In this document: one piece after another, positions 34,670 through 46,017 of the stretch | Position numbering within the stretch: the first letter of the stretch is position 1 | Layout: the number at the start of each line of letters is the position of its first letter | Source: Takakia lepidozioides | Taxonomy: Eukaryota; Streptophyta; Takakiopsida; Takakiales; Takakiaceae | NCBI GenBank assembly: GCA_030704615.1 | Contig: CM060734.1 | Span: 34,304,042 to 34,368,041, forward strand | Direction: 5' to 3' | DNA: 64,000 bases | Program-made: the position numbers and the translations under genes | The notes under the pieces: generated by a model | What the model saw: only the letters and a program-made list of their open reading frames with translations | Database searches by the model: none | Told to the model about the DNA's origin: nothing

Positions 34670-37600
34670 CGGTTCAACAGCTGCCGACATTGCTCCCAGG
34701 AAGTCCTTGACAATGGATTTGCAATTGTTCTGGAACATGTCTTGGCTACCCGTTTTCAGCTTCAGAATGGCTCCATCTTTTTGGAGAAAGAGGTGTACGA
34801 TTTGAAAGGGAAGTTGTTGAAATACTCTTTCCAAAACCGTGATGAGATGGCTCATGTCAGCCAGTGGAGAGTGCGCCCTGGTCGATACAGAGTACTTGGA
34901 GAGCCTCGGCGAAAGTCCCTTGGGTCATATGTGACGTCCGGGACTGCTGCTTCGATCGTTGAAGACAAGAGGGAGGTGGTGGTGAAAAAAGAACAGACGT
35001 CCTCCACTCCAATTGTTGAGCTTTCGGATTCGTCCGATGATGACATAAGTGAAATTCCAAATCCAGTCCTTTCTACTATGGTTGGAGAAGCTGATGATGA
35101 AGAGATTTGTAGTGTCATTCCAAAATTACGGGCGATGGGAGGAATGGCTGGATTCAAAAGTGAGTTGCGAGGAATTGATTGGGAATCTTTGAAGCAGGTG
35201 CCTGTGAAGTTCTTGCCAGAGACTTTTGATGGCGATATCCTATTCGAGCTGCCTCCTCCTCCGCGAGTTGGAGGTGTAACAATCATGATGCATGGAATGG
35301 ACAAGAAACACGACGGGCACCCGTGGTGCACAACAAAAACATCCAATATTCAGAATGATGACAAGCTTGTTTTCATGAAAACAGTTTGCAATGGACACCT
35401 TAGGTGTGATAATTTGAATTGCAGACACTTTCTTCAGTCCGGGGTTCATAATCAAAGCAAATGGGAGGGTCTGGCGGAAAATCCATTTCAGCCTGGGACT
35501 GCCCCACCACCGGCAAACACTTTCGTCTGCAAATTCTGCAAACTTGTGCCATCCTGCTTGGCGCTCTGCGGAGCAAGAATGTACTATGTTGTCCACCGTT
35601 TGAAAACAATGACAAGAGCTTGTGTGCATTTTGGATTCCATAACCATCCTGTCTCGAAGGGGGATTACAGGGAGAGTGTTGAGACAGTATCGAGGTTGAT
35701 TAAACAGGAGTTCGAGAGAAACCCATCCGCAACAACATCTACAATTGCTCTTGGCACAAGCAAGTCCTTCTTGGAAAGCCATATTTTGAGTGAAGGGGAT
35801 TCTGTGGGGACTAAACTTGACGGTGCAGCATTGGACCTGGTCATGGATCATTTCTCCACTTTGAGTTCACCTAACATTCGGCATCAGATCAATGCATTAA
35901 GAATGGGCTCTGGTATCAGAGGCTACATAGACAACATTTTGGAGTTGAAACGAGTGAGCAAGTACGATTACATCCAGGACAATGTATTCCCAGGTCAAGG
36001 TGCCATCAAAGTTTTTCTTTTCAAAATGTCGACTGTTGGGGAGGGCAGTGGGGTTAGCCTCGTGAAGCGGATGCAGAAGACTGGGGACTTATAGAACTGT
36101 TTTCTTATGTTTGATCATGTGAAACGAGTGAAGGATTGGACGATAATGGCTTGTCATGTCTACGATCCAGTGTACCAACGAGTTATGACAATTGCACTTT
36201 GTGACATGCAATCCGAGGATACGGAATCCCAAAAACTCATGTGGAATTCCCTGATACGTGTCATGGGCTGCCATCTCCAAATTTTGCAAGTTTCATGGCG
36301 GATAGTGCTCAAGCAAATTTCAATGCTGTTCGTATTGTCTTCAGATCGGGCGACCCAAAAGTGCCAATGCGAGGAAGAGAGCGTACATGTCTATTCCATT
36401 GGACACAATCTCTGGAAGAACATACAAAGTCGGACATCAAACCAGAGATGCAGACTCAGCACCGTAAATTGTGCAAAGAGTACAAAGATGCTAGAACAAG
36501 GAAGGAGGCGAACACTTTGTTCTAGACAATTCGTGCCTGGTGGTTCTCTTCTGGAGCTGCATCACTTGAGAGTATGAGAGCATTGGAAGATTGGCTGGCG
36601 TTTTGGCACTTCCGGTATAGACAGTGGGGAGCAGCCATGCCAGTGGTACGAGACTTATATTTCTTGCTTTATTCATATATTTACTTTCCATTTTATTGTG
36701 TCCTCGTTTTCTTTATGTTGTTTTCTGTTCACTGTTTTGAAGTGTGGTTCTCCACTTTGCAGAACATGTCCATTGAGGAAATGGCGGACATGCCATCTTG
36801 CAATTTGGCAGAAACTGTGCACAACGCATGGTTGCAGCAGTCCGGGAAACGAGGTCGGGATTTGTATGTGGCAACAACAGATGATTTGATACGTGCCTTG
36901 CAACAACAAACCCGATACAGTGATTTCTTGCGAGGTGGGGTTGGTGGCAAGGGTCCGGACAAATGAGAGTTGATGTTGTGTGCTGCAAACAGATCTAGGG
37001 ATCCAATCAAGATAGCACAGGCGGTGAGCATGTATGCCCAGGGAACGCCACTTGTTTCTAGAGTTCCACATCTTGAAGGGGAGGAGAGATTCGGCTCCTG
37101 TAAGAAGAAATTGAACACTTCACCTGGTTCGGATTCCAATTCGCACAGGGCAGACCGTGATAACTTCTCGAAGCCTCGTGTTCCCCTGCATGACAGCTCC
37201 ATGTCCGGAACCTCCATTGTGGAGGAACCTCCAACACGACGGCAAGCTCCAACATCAAACAGTGCCACTGAAATGGTGCAGGAGAGAAACAACCCCCTTG
37301 ATGTGCTTGAGTCCGCATGCCCCGACCACGTTTGGCACATAGAACGCACAAATGTAGGGTCTCGTGTGAAATGTACACCGATCAGGGCAACTAATTTCGA
37401 GAAGTGCACTTCATCTATATCCAGAGGTGGTGCCTGAACTCCTGCTCCGACTTTCACGGGTTTGATGCGTCCATACGGTCAACCAGAAGCCAAGAACCAC
37501 AAATTCTGGTTCTGCGCAGATGATTGTGCCAGATGTGTGCATAGAACTGTGCGTCCTTCCGTAGTGATGAAGCCATCTCCTCCAACCGTTCGGCCCGTGA

Positions 37601-38147
37601 AGGTGGGAACACATCTTAGATTTCAGGAGATTGAAATGCTGGAGGAGGCAGGCTTTTCCCTTGCGAGACAACCCCAACTCCATGCATGTGCTACTACTTC
37701 TGCGTCCTCCCGGGTCCCCCCGACAAATCCTGACTTGTGCCAACCAAACGAGATGGAAAGCTCGTTCAGCGTTTCCCTCCAACCGCTGAACACTTTGGCA
37801 AAGTGGAGTCCGCAAGAATGCTCCAAGCTCGTGTTGGAAGCACCACGGAAGTACCCGATCCAGGATATGGTCGGGTATTCACAATCATCACTTCCACATC
37901 TGTTGTTCATGACAGGAGCTACGACATCACGGTTTCCAATTTCCCCAATTGCACATGTCCTGATTTTGTGAATATGCTATCAACCAGTTTGGGCAAGAAA
38001 GGTAAATTCATATCCTGCAAACATTTGTATTTCATATTTTTGAAGATGATGGTTTGCGATCCCAAACGTGACAACTTCATTCACCAGGCCACTATGAGTT
38101 TCAACGAGGTCGATACTCTATTGCAGCGGGATACAACACATGGGTAG
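34670..38147 (+). pseudogene. MULE-type transposase with N-terminal zinc cluster and SWIM finger
   Basis: The N-terminal ~450 codons include an acidic stretch (LSDSSDDDISE), then a Cys/His cluster (VCNGHLRCDNLNCRHF, CKFCKLVPSCLALC, RACVHFGFHNHPV) of the kind seen before MULE catalytic domains. The DDE region follows in pieces: VMTIALCDMQSED, FASFMADSAQANFNAVR, ERTCLFHWTQSLEEH and WLAFWHFRYRQWG. An intron (36647-36763, GTACGA...TTTGCAG) is intact. A SWIM zinc finger (CTCPDF...SCKHLYF) closes the protein near 37955-38035. Breaks are TAG 36092, TAG 36523, TGA 36964, TGA 37435 and at least two frameshifts (near 36255 and 37.65-37.75 kb). The transposase is therefore dead, although every domain is still recognisable. 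Confidence 0.8.
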
Positions 38148-38679
38148 CATCAACTATGCAATGTGGTATGTGGACGACCATGATTTGAAATGTGTAATTC
38201 ACATCAATTCGTCGGCGGTGCAATGATATGGCCTCCAACTATACGGAGTGAGCTCTGAGTGGCAACTTTTAAAAGCACATTTGTCATTGCACCGTTCGAA
38301 GTCTACATGTCTTGTTGTCGCTATGCACTACAATCATCTTTTGAAGATGATCCTAACTCTCATTGTTATTTGAGGAGGGAGGAAGGTCTTCCCGTGGCAG
38401 CCTCTATGGCGCACACTTTGTGAGGATATTTTCTCGTCCTCGTAATTGTAAAAGTGAAACAAGCATTTGTAATTGCACAATGTTGGATGCTACAATTGTA
38501 GGCCTCATGGTAGTCTTGATTCTATTTAGGCAAGATTCCCTGCATTAATTCCACGGTCATAGGACCATCCTTGGTTATAGGCGGCGCATGTTAATGCTGA
38601 CATGGCAAATGACGGACAGTGCCATGTCATCATTTGCCGCCACACCAGCATGCTGACATGACGCTCATGCCACGTCAGC

Positions 38680-38703
38680 TGGCGTGAGCGTACGCTCACG
38701 CCA
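38680..38703. repeat. Perfect 24-bp palindrome near right end of the MULE-type element
   Basis: TGGCGTGAGCGT followed directly by its exact reverse complement. Further GCGTGAGCG / CGCTCACGC units follow to 38756. The CTCACGCCACGTCAC tail is shared with the left-end palindrome. Confidence 0.95.
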
Positions 38704-38765
38704 CGTCACTCCTGCGTGAGCGTATGCTCGCGCGCTCACGCGCAACGCTCACGCCATTGCGTCGT

Positions 38766-38776
38766 TGGTACGGCGA
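38766..38776. repeat. Target-site duplication, right copy
   Basis: TGGTACGGCGA, identical to 27263-27273. It lies within the kinase-like reading frame. Confidence 0.85.
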
Positions 38777-39886
38777 GGCTTTGCGTATGCCCAATGGGGT
38801 GGCTAAGCCCCAATCACACACCCCAATCTTGATCTCCTCGGTGCCATCTGGAAAATGCAACAAGATGTTGTCGGGGGACAAGTCGTTGTGCATGACACCG
38901 TTGTTGTGGACAGCATCCATGATGCACACCAGTGCCCATGCAAGTTTACTACGCACTTTTCGGAAACGAAGCAAGCGATCGCATTCTTGGAACTCTGCTT
39001 CAGTTCCCTTTTGTTCCAAAATCACCCTGTTGTCCAAATCGTTGCCCCATTTTCTGTCAAGGTTCATCATGTCGCGTATTGTCCCCCCATTCCACCAGCG
39101 AGTGTAACCCTCTACCTCACGTGCATTCACAGCAAAGTACGATATAACACCCGGATGCTGGAACTTCACTGCCAAACACTTGTCGTTATGTTGTCTCAAC
39201 GCCTTTTCTGGATTTTTGGACTTGGGTTTTGTTTCCGCTAGCTCCCAACGCTCCGGTATTCTAGAATCGCCAACAATCCTATAGTAACGGACCTTAGCAT
39301 ATCCTCTTTCTTTGTAAGGGACAATCTCTACCACCTTCGCAGTAGAGTTCAGGTAATAAAGACCAGTTGTGCCTCCCCCGCCCGATGACCCCGCCTTCCA
39401 AGGGACAACCCTAGTCCGGCGATGTGAATTTTGAGTTGCCGAGCAAGCCCAATACTCAACACGTCGCATTAACTCAGCTTCGGCGAAGGGCACTCGACCC
39501 TCGGTTGTTCTACCCTTCCATGTCTTCGTTAGCTGCCTCAAATTCCACGTGGCGTCTTTCGCCCTGCTTTGGATCCACCGATTGAACTTCGGCTTGTCCC
39601 TGTCCGCCGTCCACTTAGCCCCCGCCAAAGCGTTTGTCATTTTCCTCTCCATATTTTGCTGAAAATTTTGAAACCCCTCCCATCCATGCCTAACATAAGC
39701 ACTCTCCAGCCTCATCATGTCCCTACCCTTGAAATAATCCGCTACCACTTCTTTCATCCTATGCAAGGCATCCGGTCCCGGGTAGTCTGGCTTGTTGACC
39801 TGGCTATCCCGCTCGTGGGCACGTTTTCTCTTCCTCCGCCCCCCAGACGATCTCGCCCCAGAACTTGAATTCACAACCCCCGACAT
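38766..39886 (-). pseudogene. Protein-kinase-like gene, 5' part (N-lobe and catalytic loop)
   Basis: ATG at 39886 opens a frame of 374 host codons before the transposon. A ~220-residue basic N-terminal region of unknown type precedes the kinase fold. AVK at K241 is the likely ATP-anchoring lysine. HNDLSPDNIL carries the catalytic D335 and N340. CDWG at 358-360 replaces the usual DFG. The frame then reaches SPYQ at the target-site duplication and continues into transposon DNA for ~22 codons. The C-lobe is at 26926-27273. The unusual DWG and HND variants place it outside the standard plant receptor-like kinase set; substrate unknown. The gene is inactivated by the 11.5-kb insertion unless that is spliced out. 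Confidence 0.75.
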
Positions 39887-40214
39887 TGTATAAACCTTTG
39901 CCCACTACAGGGTCCAAAACCTCAGAAAAATGACAATGAACGCGTGTGGATGGTATCTTCGTAGTTTTCTGCAAAAAAACAGGCCGCCGGAGATCCGGAA
40001 ACGGCAAAATTGTGATACGATGATTGTATCGTGAACAAGTGTGTGGGACTGACCAATAGAAAACCAACAAAACCTCCAAAACCTCCCCCCCCACATAATC
40101 ACCTTTGCACCTCCCGTTGGCAGTGCCAAGCAACGAAGTCCGAAAGGACTACAAGATGTCAAGGAACCGCACCACAAGAGGGACAAAAGTGATCAGAAAA
40201 AAAAGGGGGAATGG

Positions 40215-40222
40215 TTTATATA
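40215..40222 (-). promoter_or_regulatory. TATA box of the kinase-like gene
   Basis: TATATAAA on the minus strand, within GCGCCTATATAAACC, lies 329 bp upstream of the ATG at 39886 and in the right orientation. A C-rich run follows on the plus strand side. Confidence 0.5.
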
Positions 40223-40308
40223 GGCGCCCACCAGCCCCCCCCCCCCTACTCCCCAAAATGGCATTATGCTTGAAAGGCGCGACAGGCCAGTGGCGCCTCA
40301 CCACGTGC

Positions 40309-40415
40309 GACTGGCCAATATGGGCGGTCGCTTCATTTAAAAATAAATAAATTACGGACGACCACCAATATGCTTCATTTGAAAATAAATAAATTATGGG
40401 CGACCGCCAAGATGC
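40309..40415. repeat. Outlying units of the GCGACCGCC hairpin family
   Basis: GGGCGGTCGC at 40314 and GGGCGACCGCC at 40397, separated by AAATAAATAAATTA linkers, show that the hairpin minisatellite of 41.9-43.1 kb also occurs upstream of the kinase gene, in a more decayed state. Confidence 0.8.
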
Positions 40416-41536
40416 GGAGATCGTTATACCTTTGCATGTTGGCATAAATGCTATCCACGCTACGGTTCAACATGTGTGCGACACGTTGCAAGCCTGACAG
40501 TGCCCGCTCTACCCGTGCTTCTCTGGAGGCCAAATGGGTCGTCTATTGTACCCAATTCTCCCAATCGCCATTCAATGGGACCCATGCCTGAATCTCCAGC
40601 GTTTTGGACAAGCGCCATGCAGTTGCCATAACAATGTCCCGCTTCTTTGTAACGCGGTCGACATCTAATATCGGGTTCATCTCCGATTGAATGGCGACCC
40701 TCAAGCATTCCCCGGTTTCCAGTACTGGTTATTTTCCTTTCCTCCTTCTTTCATCTGCAATTCGTTGTTCCTCAACCATGGTTTCATCGGCCACAGGGTC
40801 AAGGACGTCCGTAACTTCCTGAATGATGAGGTCAATACTGCGATCGGGCATCGCAAACTCCGCGTCCATGTCAACGACGTTTGTTCGAACCTCATTGTGG
40901 ACAACAGTGCCTTCATTGTTTGGAGGCATGTCTTGCAATCTAGCTTCCAACTCGGCTATGCGCAGTGTTTGTCAGTCTAGTCGGTCCTGCAGGGTCCTGA
41001 TTCGCTGGTCTTTCCGCTAGTTGTTCCTTTAACGTTGCAGCCGGTTGTATTCCGAACGTGTCCGGGATGTACTCCAAATCGTATAACAACCTTGCGTTCC
41101 TCCTACTAGCAGTTTGCCAATTCACTGGACGCAAGAGTATGACCTCCACGTACAACATGGCTGCCAAAGTGTACGGGATTTGACCCTTTAAGAGAGGTTG
41201 ACCCCACAATGTGCAATGCACCTCATTCGCCCTATGCTGGAAATGCAAGTTCGTGCAAGACCTGGACTCTGCGTAATTGTTTCGGGTTTGCACGTCATGC
41301 CTATCCAAAGGCCATAATCGATTGATGTGGTACCATTTCACGAATTTTTTGCATCTCGCCATCGGCCACCGGAATTCTTCCGGAACATCCTCCCAGCCCT
41401 CTTCTGCTAATATGTTAGGGTCACCAAATACTTCCCAATTCAAGTCTTGTCTTGACCCTTTGATTTTCTTAGGGGGCGGTCCATGTTCATTGGGGTCATC
41501 TCCTCCATGACAATCATCGTCCTGGCCCTCTGCCAT
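40410..41536 (-). pseudogene. Unrecognised coding sequence, decayed
   Basis: The first 198-codon ORF (41536-40940) starts MAEGQDDDCHGGDDPNEHG and has FRWPMARCKKFVKWYHINRL and LLYDLEYIPDTFGIQ. After a one-base shift near 41020 the better frame continues as a coiled coil (RIRTLQDRL, QTLRIAELEARLQ), an acidic stretch (MDAEFAMPDRSIDLI) and a final helix (VERALSGLQRVAHMLNRSVD). Stops are TGA (~40978), TAA (~40729) and TAG (~40543). No family recognised. It lies between two blocks of hairpin repeats and may be a gene of the same mobile unit. Confidence 0.45.
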
Positions 41537-41819
41537 TCTATGACAATCGGAGCAACACTAAACGAGGTTTTATAAAAAGACGTAACTCTAAACCCTTCCC
41601 CCGTTAAGTAGGTTTGAGTAAGTGTGAAAATAGTTCCTAAAAGCTAATTTTGTATAATAAAATGATCCTGGAAGCCAGAGAAGGGCCTATGGGAGCATTC
41701 TGCAACGACCTCACAGAAATCGAGGCAAAAAATACCCCCTCACCCAACCAATGGCCTCTTTCTCCACGTGACTACGTGTCGTGGAATAATGAAATGCCAC
41801 GCACACAGAAGTTGTGTGG

Positions 41820-43090
41820 AGCGGAAGTGAGGGGAGAATAAGCCTCCCTTGGCTTATAACCCCCTCCCGCCCTCATTTCTCGGGCCACGTGCAGGGCGAA
41901 TCTTCTAGAAGCGACCCCCAACTTGGCGGTTGCTCGATTTTCCGGAAAATAAAAAAAATAAGCGATCGCCAGAACTGGCGGTCGCTCCATTTTCCGAGGA
42001 AAAAAAAAACGACCACCAACATAGGCGGTCGCTTCATTTAAAAACAATTTAAAATAAATAAGCGACCGCCAACATAGGCGGTCGCTTTATTTTCAAAAAC
42101 TTTAAGACAAAAAAACTGACCGCCAACATAGGCGGTCGCTTCATTTTCAAAAACTTTAAAATAAATAAGCAACCGCCAACATAGGCGGTCGTTTCATTTT
42201 CAAAAATTAAAAAAAAAAAAAAACAACCGCCAACATAGGCGGTCGCTTTATTTAAAAAATATTTAAAATAAATAACCGACCGCCAGCATAGGCGGTCGCT
42301 TCATTTTCAAAACATTTAAAATAAATAAGCGACCGCCAACATAGGCGGTCGCTTCATTTCCAAAATAATTAAAATAAAAGCGACCGCCAGTAATGGCGGT
42401 CGCCCCATTTCCAAAAATAAAAAAATAAAAGCGACCGCCAGTAATGACGGTCGCTGCGTCTTAAAAAATAACCATTACAGCGACCGCCAGAAATGGCGGT
42501 CGCTGCATTTTGTAAAAACAAAAATTGCCAGTAATGGAAGTGAGGGGAGAATGACTGGGGGCTTATATGCCCCCCCCGCCTCATTCCTCGCTCCACGCGC
42601 AGGGCAAACCTCGTAGAAGCGACCGCCACCATGGCGGTCGCTCCATTTAAAAACAAAAAAAAACGACTGCCACAAATGGCGGTCGCTGCATTTATAGAAC
42701 AAAAAAGAACTTCAAGCGAAGTGAGGGGAGAATGTCCTGGAGCTTATATGCCCCCCTTCCCCCCGCCTCACTCCTCGCTCCATGCGCATGACACACTTTA
42801 TAGAAGGGACCGCCACCTTGGCGGTCGCTCCATTTTCATTTTCAAAACAATTAAAATATAATCCAACCAAATTTCAATAAAAGCGACCGCCACTAATGGC
42901 GGTCGCTGCAATTACGAAAAACAACAATAATGACGACCGCCCAAATGGCGGTCGCTCCATTTTGATCCAAAAAAACAAAAAAACGACCGCCAGTAACGGC
43001 GGTCGCTTCATTTCCAAAATAATGACTGGGAGCTTGTATGCCCCCGCCCCCCTCATTCCTCGCTCTACGCGGAGGGCAGACCTCGTAGAA
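41820..43090. repeat. Four dispersed ~85-bp cassettes within the hairpin array
   Basis: Copies at about 41820-41910, 42534-42618, 42717-42805 and 43021-43090 share GAAGTGAGGGGAGAAT, then GAGCTTATATGCCCCC-type sequence, CTCATTCCTCGCTC, and end in TAGAAG just before a hairpin. GCATATAAGC on the minus strand resembles a TATA box. Part of the last copy is shortened at its start. Confidence 0.75.
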
Positions 43091-43113
43091 GCGACCGACA
43101 TCTTGGCAGTCGC
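41911..43113. repeat. Array of 19 GC-rich hairpins in AT-rich spacers
   Basis: Each unit is GCGACCGCC, a 5-6 nt loop (AACATA, AGTAAT, ACCAT and similar), then GGCGGTCGC: a 9-bp near-perfect stem. Starts lie at 41911, 41962, 42010, 42062, 42117, 42169, 42224, 42276, 42329, 42380, 42431, 42480, 42619, 42664, 42806, 42883, 42933, 42983 and 43091. The first twelve have a regular 49-55 bp period. Spacers are TTCATTTTCAAAA, AATAAATAA-like. Compensating pairs are mostly kept while loops and spacers vary, which suggests that stem structure matters or that units are copied by a hairpin-prone process. Confidence 0.95.
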
Positions 43114-43371
43114 TCCATTTAAATAAAAATGAATGCACAGTTGGAAGCATGACACAATTGTTCTTTATTCCACAAGCAAATCACCGAACACAAACATGAG
43201 CAAGTGACGGTGCCTTTGGCCGACATTTTGGCTGGTATACACATGGGCAACATCTTTTATTTTCCAACACATATACAACAACAATACAAATACTCATAGT
43301 GACAATGATCACATTGGTATTACTTCAGTACAGAAATATAAACATGTCCACTAAAAAGTGTTGATGCATGC

Positions 43372-45823
43372 CTACAGCTGTTTTGCTTCAATTCCTCTAC
43401 TGCTTCGACGGCGGGACGAAGAAGATCTTAATCCTAATGTTCCAATGGGTTGAAAACCCGGGTCACCCTCGACTTCACCACCGTTGCCATGATCAGTGCT
43501 GGAATCGTCCTCCCTATCCGACCTCATATGTCTAGGCCTTTGAATCTGCAAGCGACCTCGAACCACATTTAGTTCTCTCTGAGGTCGACTCTCGCTCCGG
43601 TCTTGAATACCATCCACGGTATCTGGCCTGTTTGTGGGCCGACTGCCTACAAAAGGTTGTACTGTTCTCTGTCGTTTATGGACTTGGGACGCAATCGAAG
43701 GTGGTCTCGAAGGAGGTACCGGAGGGGGACTGCCCGAGATGGATCGGCATTAGATAGTCCGGCATGTGAGGAACCACGGGTCTGCTGCGCAACACGTTGG
43801 TTAAGGTGGAATTGTAGTGGCAGGTTGTCATCATCCGAGGCTTCAACTTCCGCCCGGTCCAATGCAGTAGAATGATGCATGCGTGTGGAAAAGCGATCAA
43901 CCCTGTTGCTCCTTAAGCCCGTTGTGTTGATGTGAAGCTGGATCGGTTTTGGCATTCTGATGGAGCTGGTCGTATCGGCGAGGCATGATCCCGTCCCGTC
44001 GACTGTACAATGGGTTCGACACCATCGTTTGTATGAACAGGGTTGTGTACGTCGATCGGTCCTGGCAGTACATCACCCCTAAGCTCCATTGGGGCACTAC
44101 CGGTGGCTTCAGCGTGTAGTGGGGGGCGAGGGTCGACCTCAACTTCATTTTGAGGACCATGTTCTGGGGATGACACAATTGCAGCTTCATCTTCATCTGC
44201 GATACGTATTTCTTCTTCAAGAAGGTCATCAAAGGTCGGCTGGATATAAGCATCATCCTCTGTGAATGTAAACGGGTCATACGCATTTTCGGGAGCATCA
44301 TCGGATCCATCTTCACTATCGGAGGCAGGTGATTCCCTCTGAGATGATTCTCTCTGAGGCTCAGTATCGTCACTCAGCAAATCAGCCTCAGAAGCAGAGT
44401 CTTCGGAATGCAAATTCCTCTCATAACATGCTGCAGCATCATCCGCTGCCCTCTCACGTAGCAGTCGGCAATTGGTATACACATACACCAATTTGTCAGC
44501 CCTCGCGGGATTCAACCTGTTGCGAACAAATGAGTAATTGCTCCAATTGCGTTTGTAAGATGAGGCAGAACACACTTGAGCAAGAATACACTTCGCAATG
44601 GGATCCAATGTTCTTGCTCCAGCTCCAATCAGATCCCACCATTCATGTGGCAGCTTATTGAGCTCTTTTGGATCCGGCATGTCCTCAAAAGAATCGCGGC
44701 GATTTGAGAAGCATTGGTACTCGGATATAGCTCTCTCTGCATGGTTTGGCGGAGCCAGTGACATGAGCATTCGCACGAGGCCGGCCTTGGCATCAGCGTC
44801 GTCTCGGAGCATGGTATTGTCGAGCAAGAATGGATTGAGCAAAGCCCCCGCATAATGCAAGTCCGTTCAAACCATCGAACGATGGAGGTAAAATGCATCC
44901 TCAGCACTGTCTGCAAGTTCAGGTTTCAAAGAGAAGGGAGGATGCATCAAGGATTGGACGTGCTTCTCAAGATTTTGCATTAGTAACCATGCCTTGCCCA
45001 TTACTGGTTGCTTTCCATTAAATTCCTGCAAGACGATTAACACCGGCTCAACCATATAAACAAAGTTTTCACATTTCTTCCAGAAATCATCGCTGCGAAT
45101 GCTGTTTCGAACTTTTCGACTTTTGCCCAATGACTTGGCTTTTCTGGAGTCCCGCAATGTCCGTGTGTATGCATCCCATTGAGGATCGATGATGGTGTGC
45201 TCCAGACTGCTCTTTACCGTCACCAACCGATCCACCATCAAGAAGTTAGTGACAAAACGAGTTTCGTCTGGATTGCGGAGGCTGTATTTGGGTTCGTGCC
45301 TCCTATATATTGCCAAAGGGATGTGGTGTATGCGGATGAACGACATAACAGTCTTCGCTCGCTTGACAAGTTGTTTCACCCACTGTTCTTTTCCCCAATC
45401 TTTCAAAAGGAGGTCAAGGATATGAGCAGCACAACCTTGATAGTACATATGGGGATAACGTGCGAACAACATGTCTGCAGTGTTTCTCATGTTAGCGGCA
45501 TTGTCGTTGATGCTTCACGTCAGAGGCACCACAGTGCACATGAGATCTCATGTTGTGGCAAGTTGCACACGAGAGGGAGCATTATTGAGCAAGGAGGTCT
45601 GCAGCCACCACAGTAGCTCTTCATTGATAAGAAAGCCCTTGCATTTTTTTTTTAATCCATCAACCTCTGCATTATTATGTTTTTCTCTAAAGTAGTTTGT
45701 AATTTGTTGGGGATTTCTGAGCTTTGTTGGCTTCTGTTGCGGCAGATTGGACAAGGAAGGGAGTGTGTGTGAGCAGCCTATTCGACTAGGTAGCCATTGC
45801 TTTAGCCAGCGAATCTCCATCAT
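43372..45823 (-). pseudogene. hAT transposase (DUF659 + dimerisation domain), with nonsense codons
   Basis: One frame runs from 45823 to 43913 with TGA stops at 45550, 45517 and 44869. It shows LLNNAPSRVQLATT and SINDNAANMRNTAD (DUF659-like catalytic start), CAAHILDLLLKD, DETRFVTNFLMVDRL, then the hAT dimerisation region WWDLIGAGARTLDPIAKCIL with LVYVYTNCRLL. An acidic tail (SEDSASEADLLSDD) follows. A further C-terminal ORF in another frame ends at 43372 (QRPRHMRSDRE, RRRSSRGIEAKQL). The N-terminal BED zinc finger is missing. The hairpin array begins about 260 bp past its end and could be subterminal repeat DNA of the same hAT element. Confidence 0.82.
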
Positions 45824-46017
45824 GTTATTTAAATCAAGATAATCTCACAAGTTGCACATTCTAATGTAGTATGTTTATGTCTTCTTATTGAATACTCAAT
45901 GTTTGAATAAAAACAAACAAATCTTTGGGCATTGTAACCATTCTACAGGGAGACGCAGTCCACAACATGATATATCTAGAGCACTGCAAACTAGCAACCT
46001 CTCAGCTGCTTGTGGAG

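Larger units (their letters stand above)
27274..38765. mobile_element. 11,492-bp MULE-type DNA transposon carrying a ParB-methyltransferase gene
   Basis: The element is bounded by an 11-bp direct duplication, within the 8-11 bp range known for Mutator-like elements, and it splits a kinase gene whose frame rejoins across it. The outermost ~50 bp at the two ends are weakly inverted copies of each other: left (GGTGTGAGC, CACGTGAGCGC, GCGCTCACGCC) and right reversed (GGCGTGAGCG, GCGTGAGCGC, CGCTCACGC). The ends are themselves made of short palindromes. Inside are two divergent genes sharing a ~520-bp promoter region: a decayed SWIM-containing transposase (plus) and an apparently intact nine-exon ParB-like/DNA methyltransferase gene (minus). 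The element-wide theme of GTGA...TCAC palindromes appears at the ends, in introns and in one exon. Confidence 0.75.

Noticed and set aside
41911-43113. CRISPR-like array
   Set aside because: Regular palindromic repeats, but spacers are AT-rich and similar to each other, no cas genes exist and the DNA is eukaryotic. It is a hairpin minisatellite.
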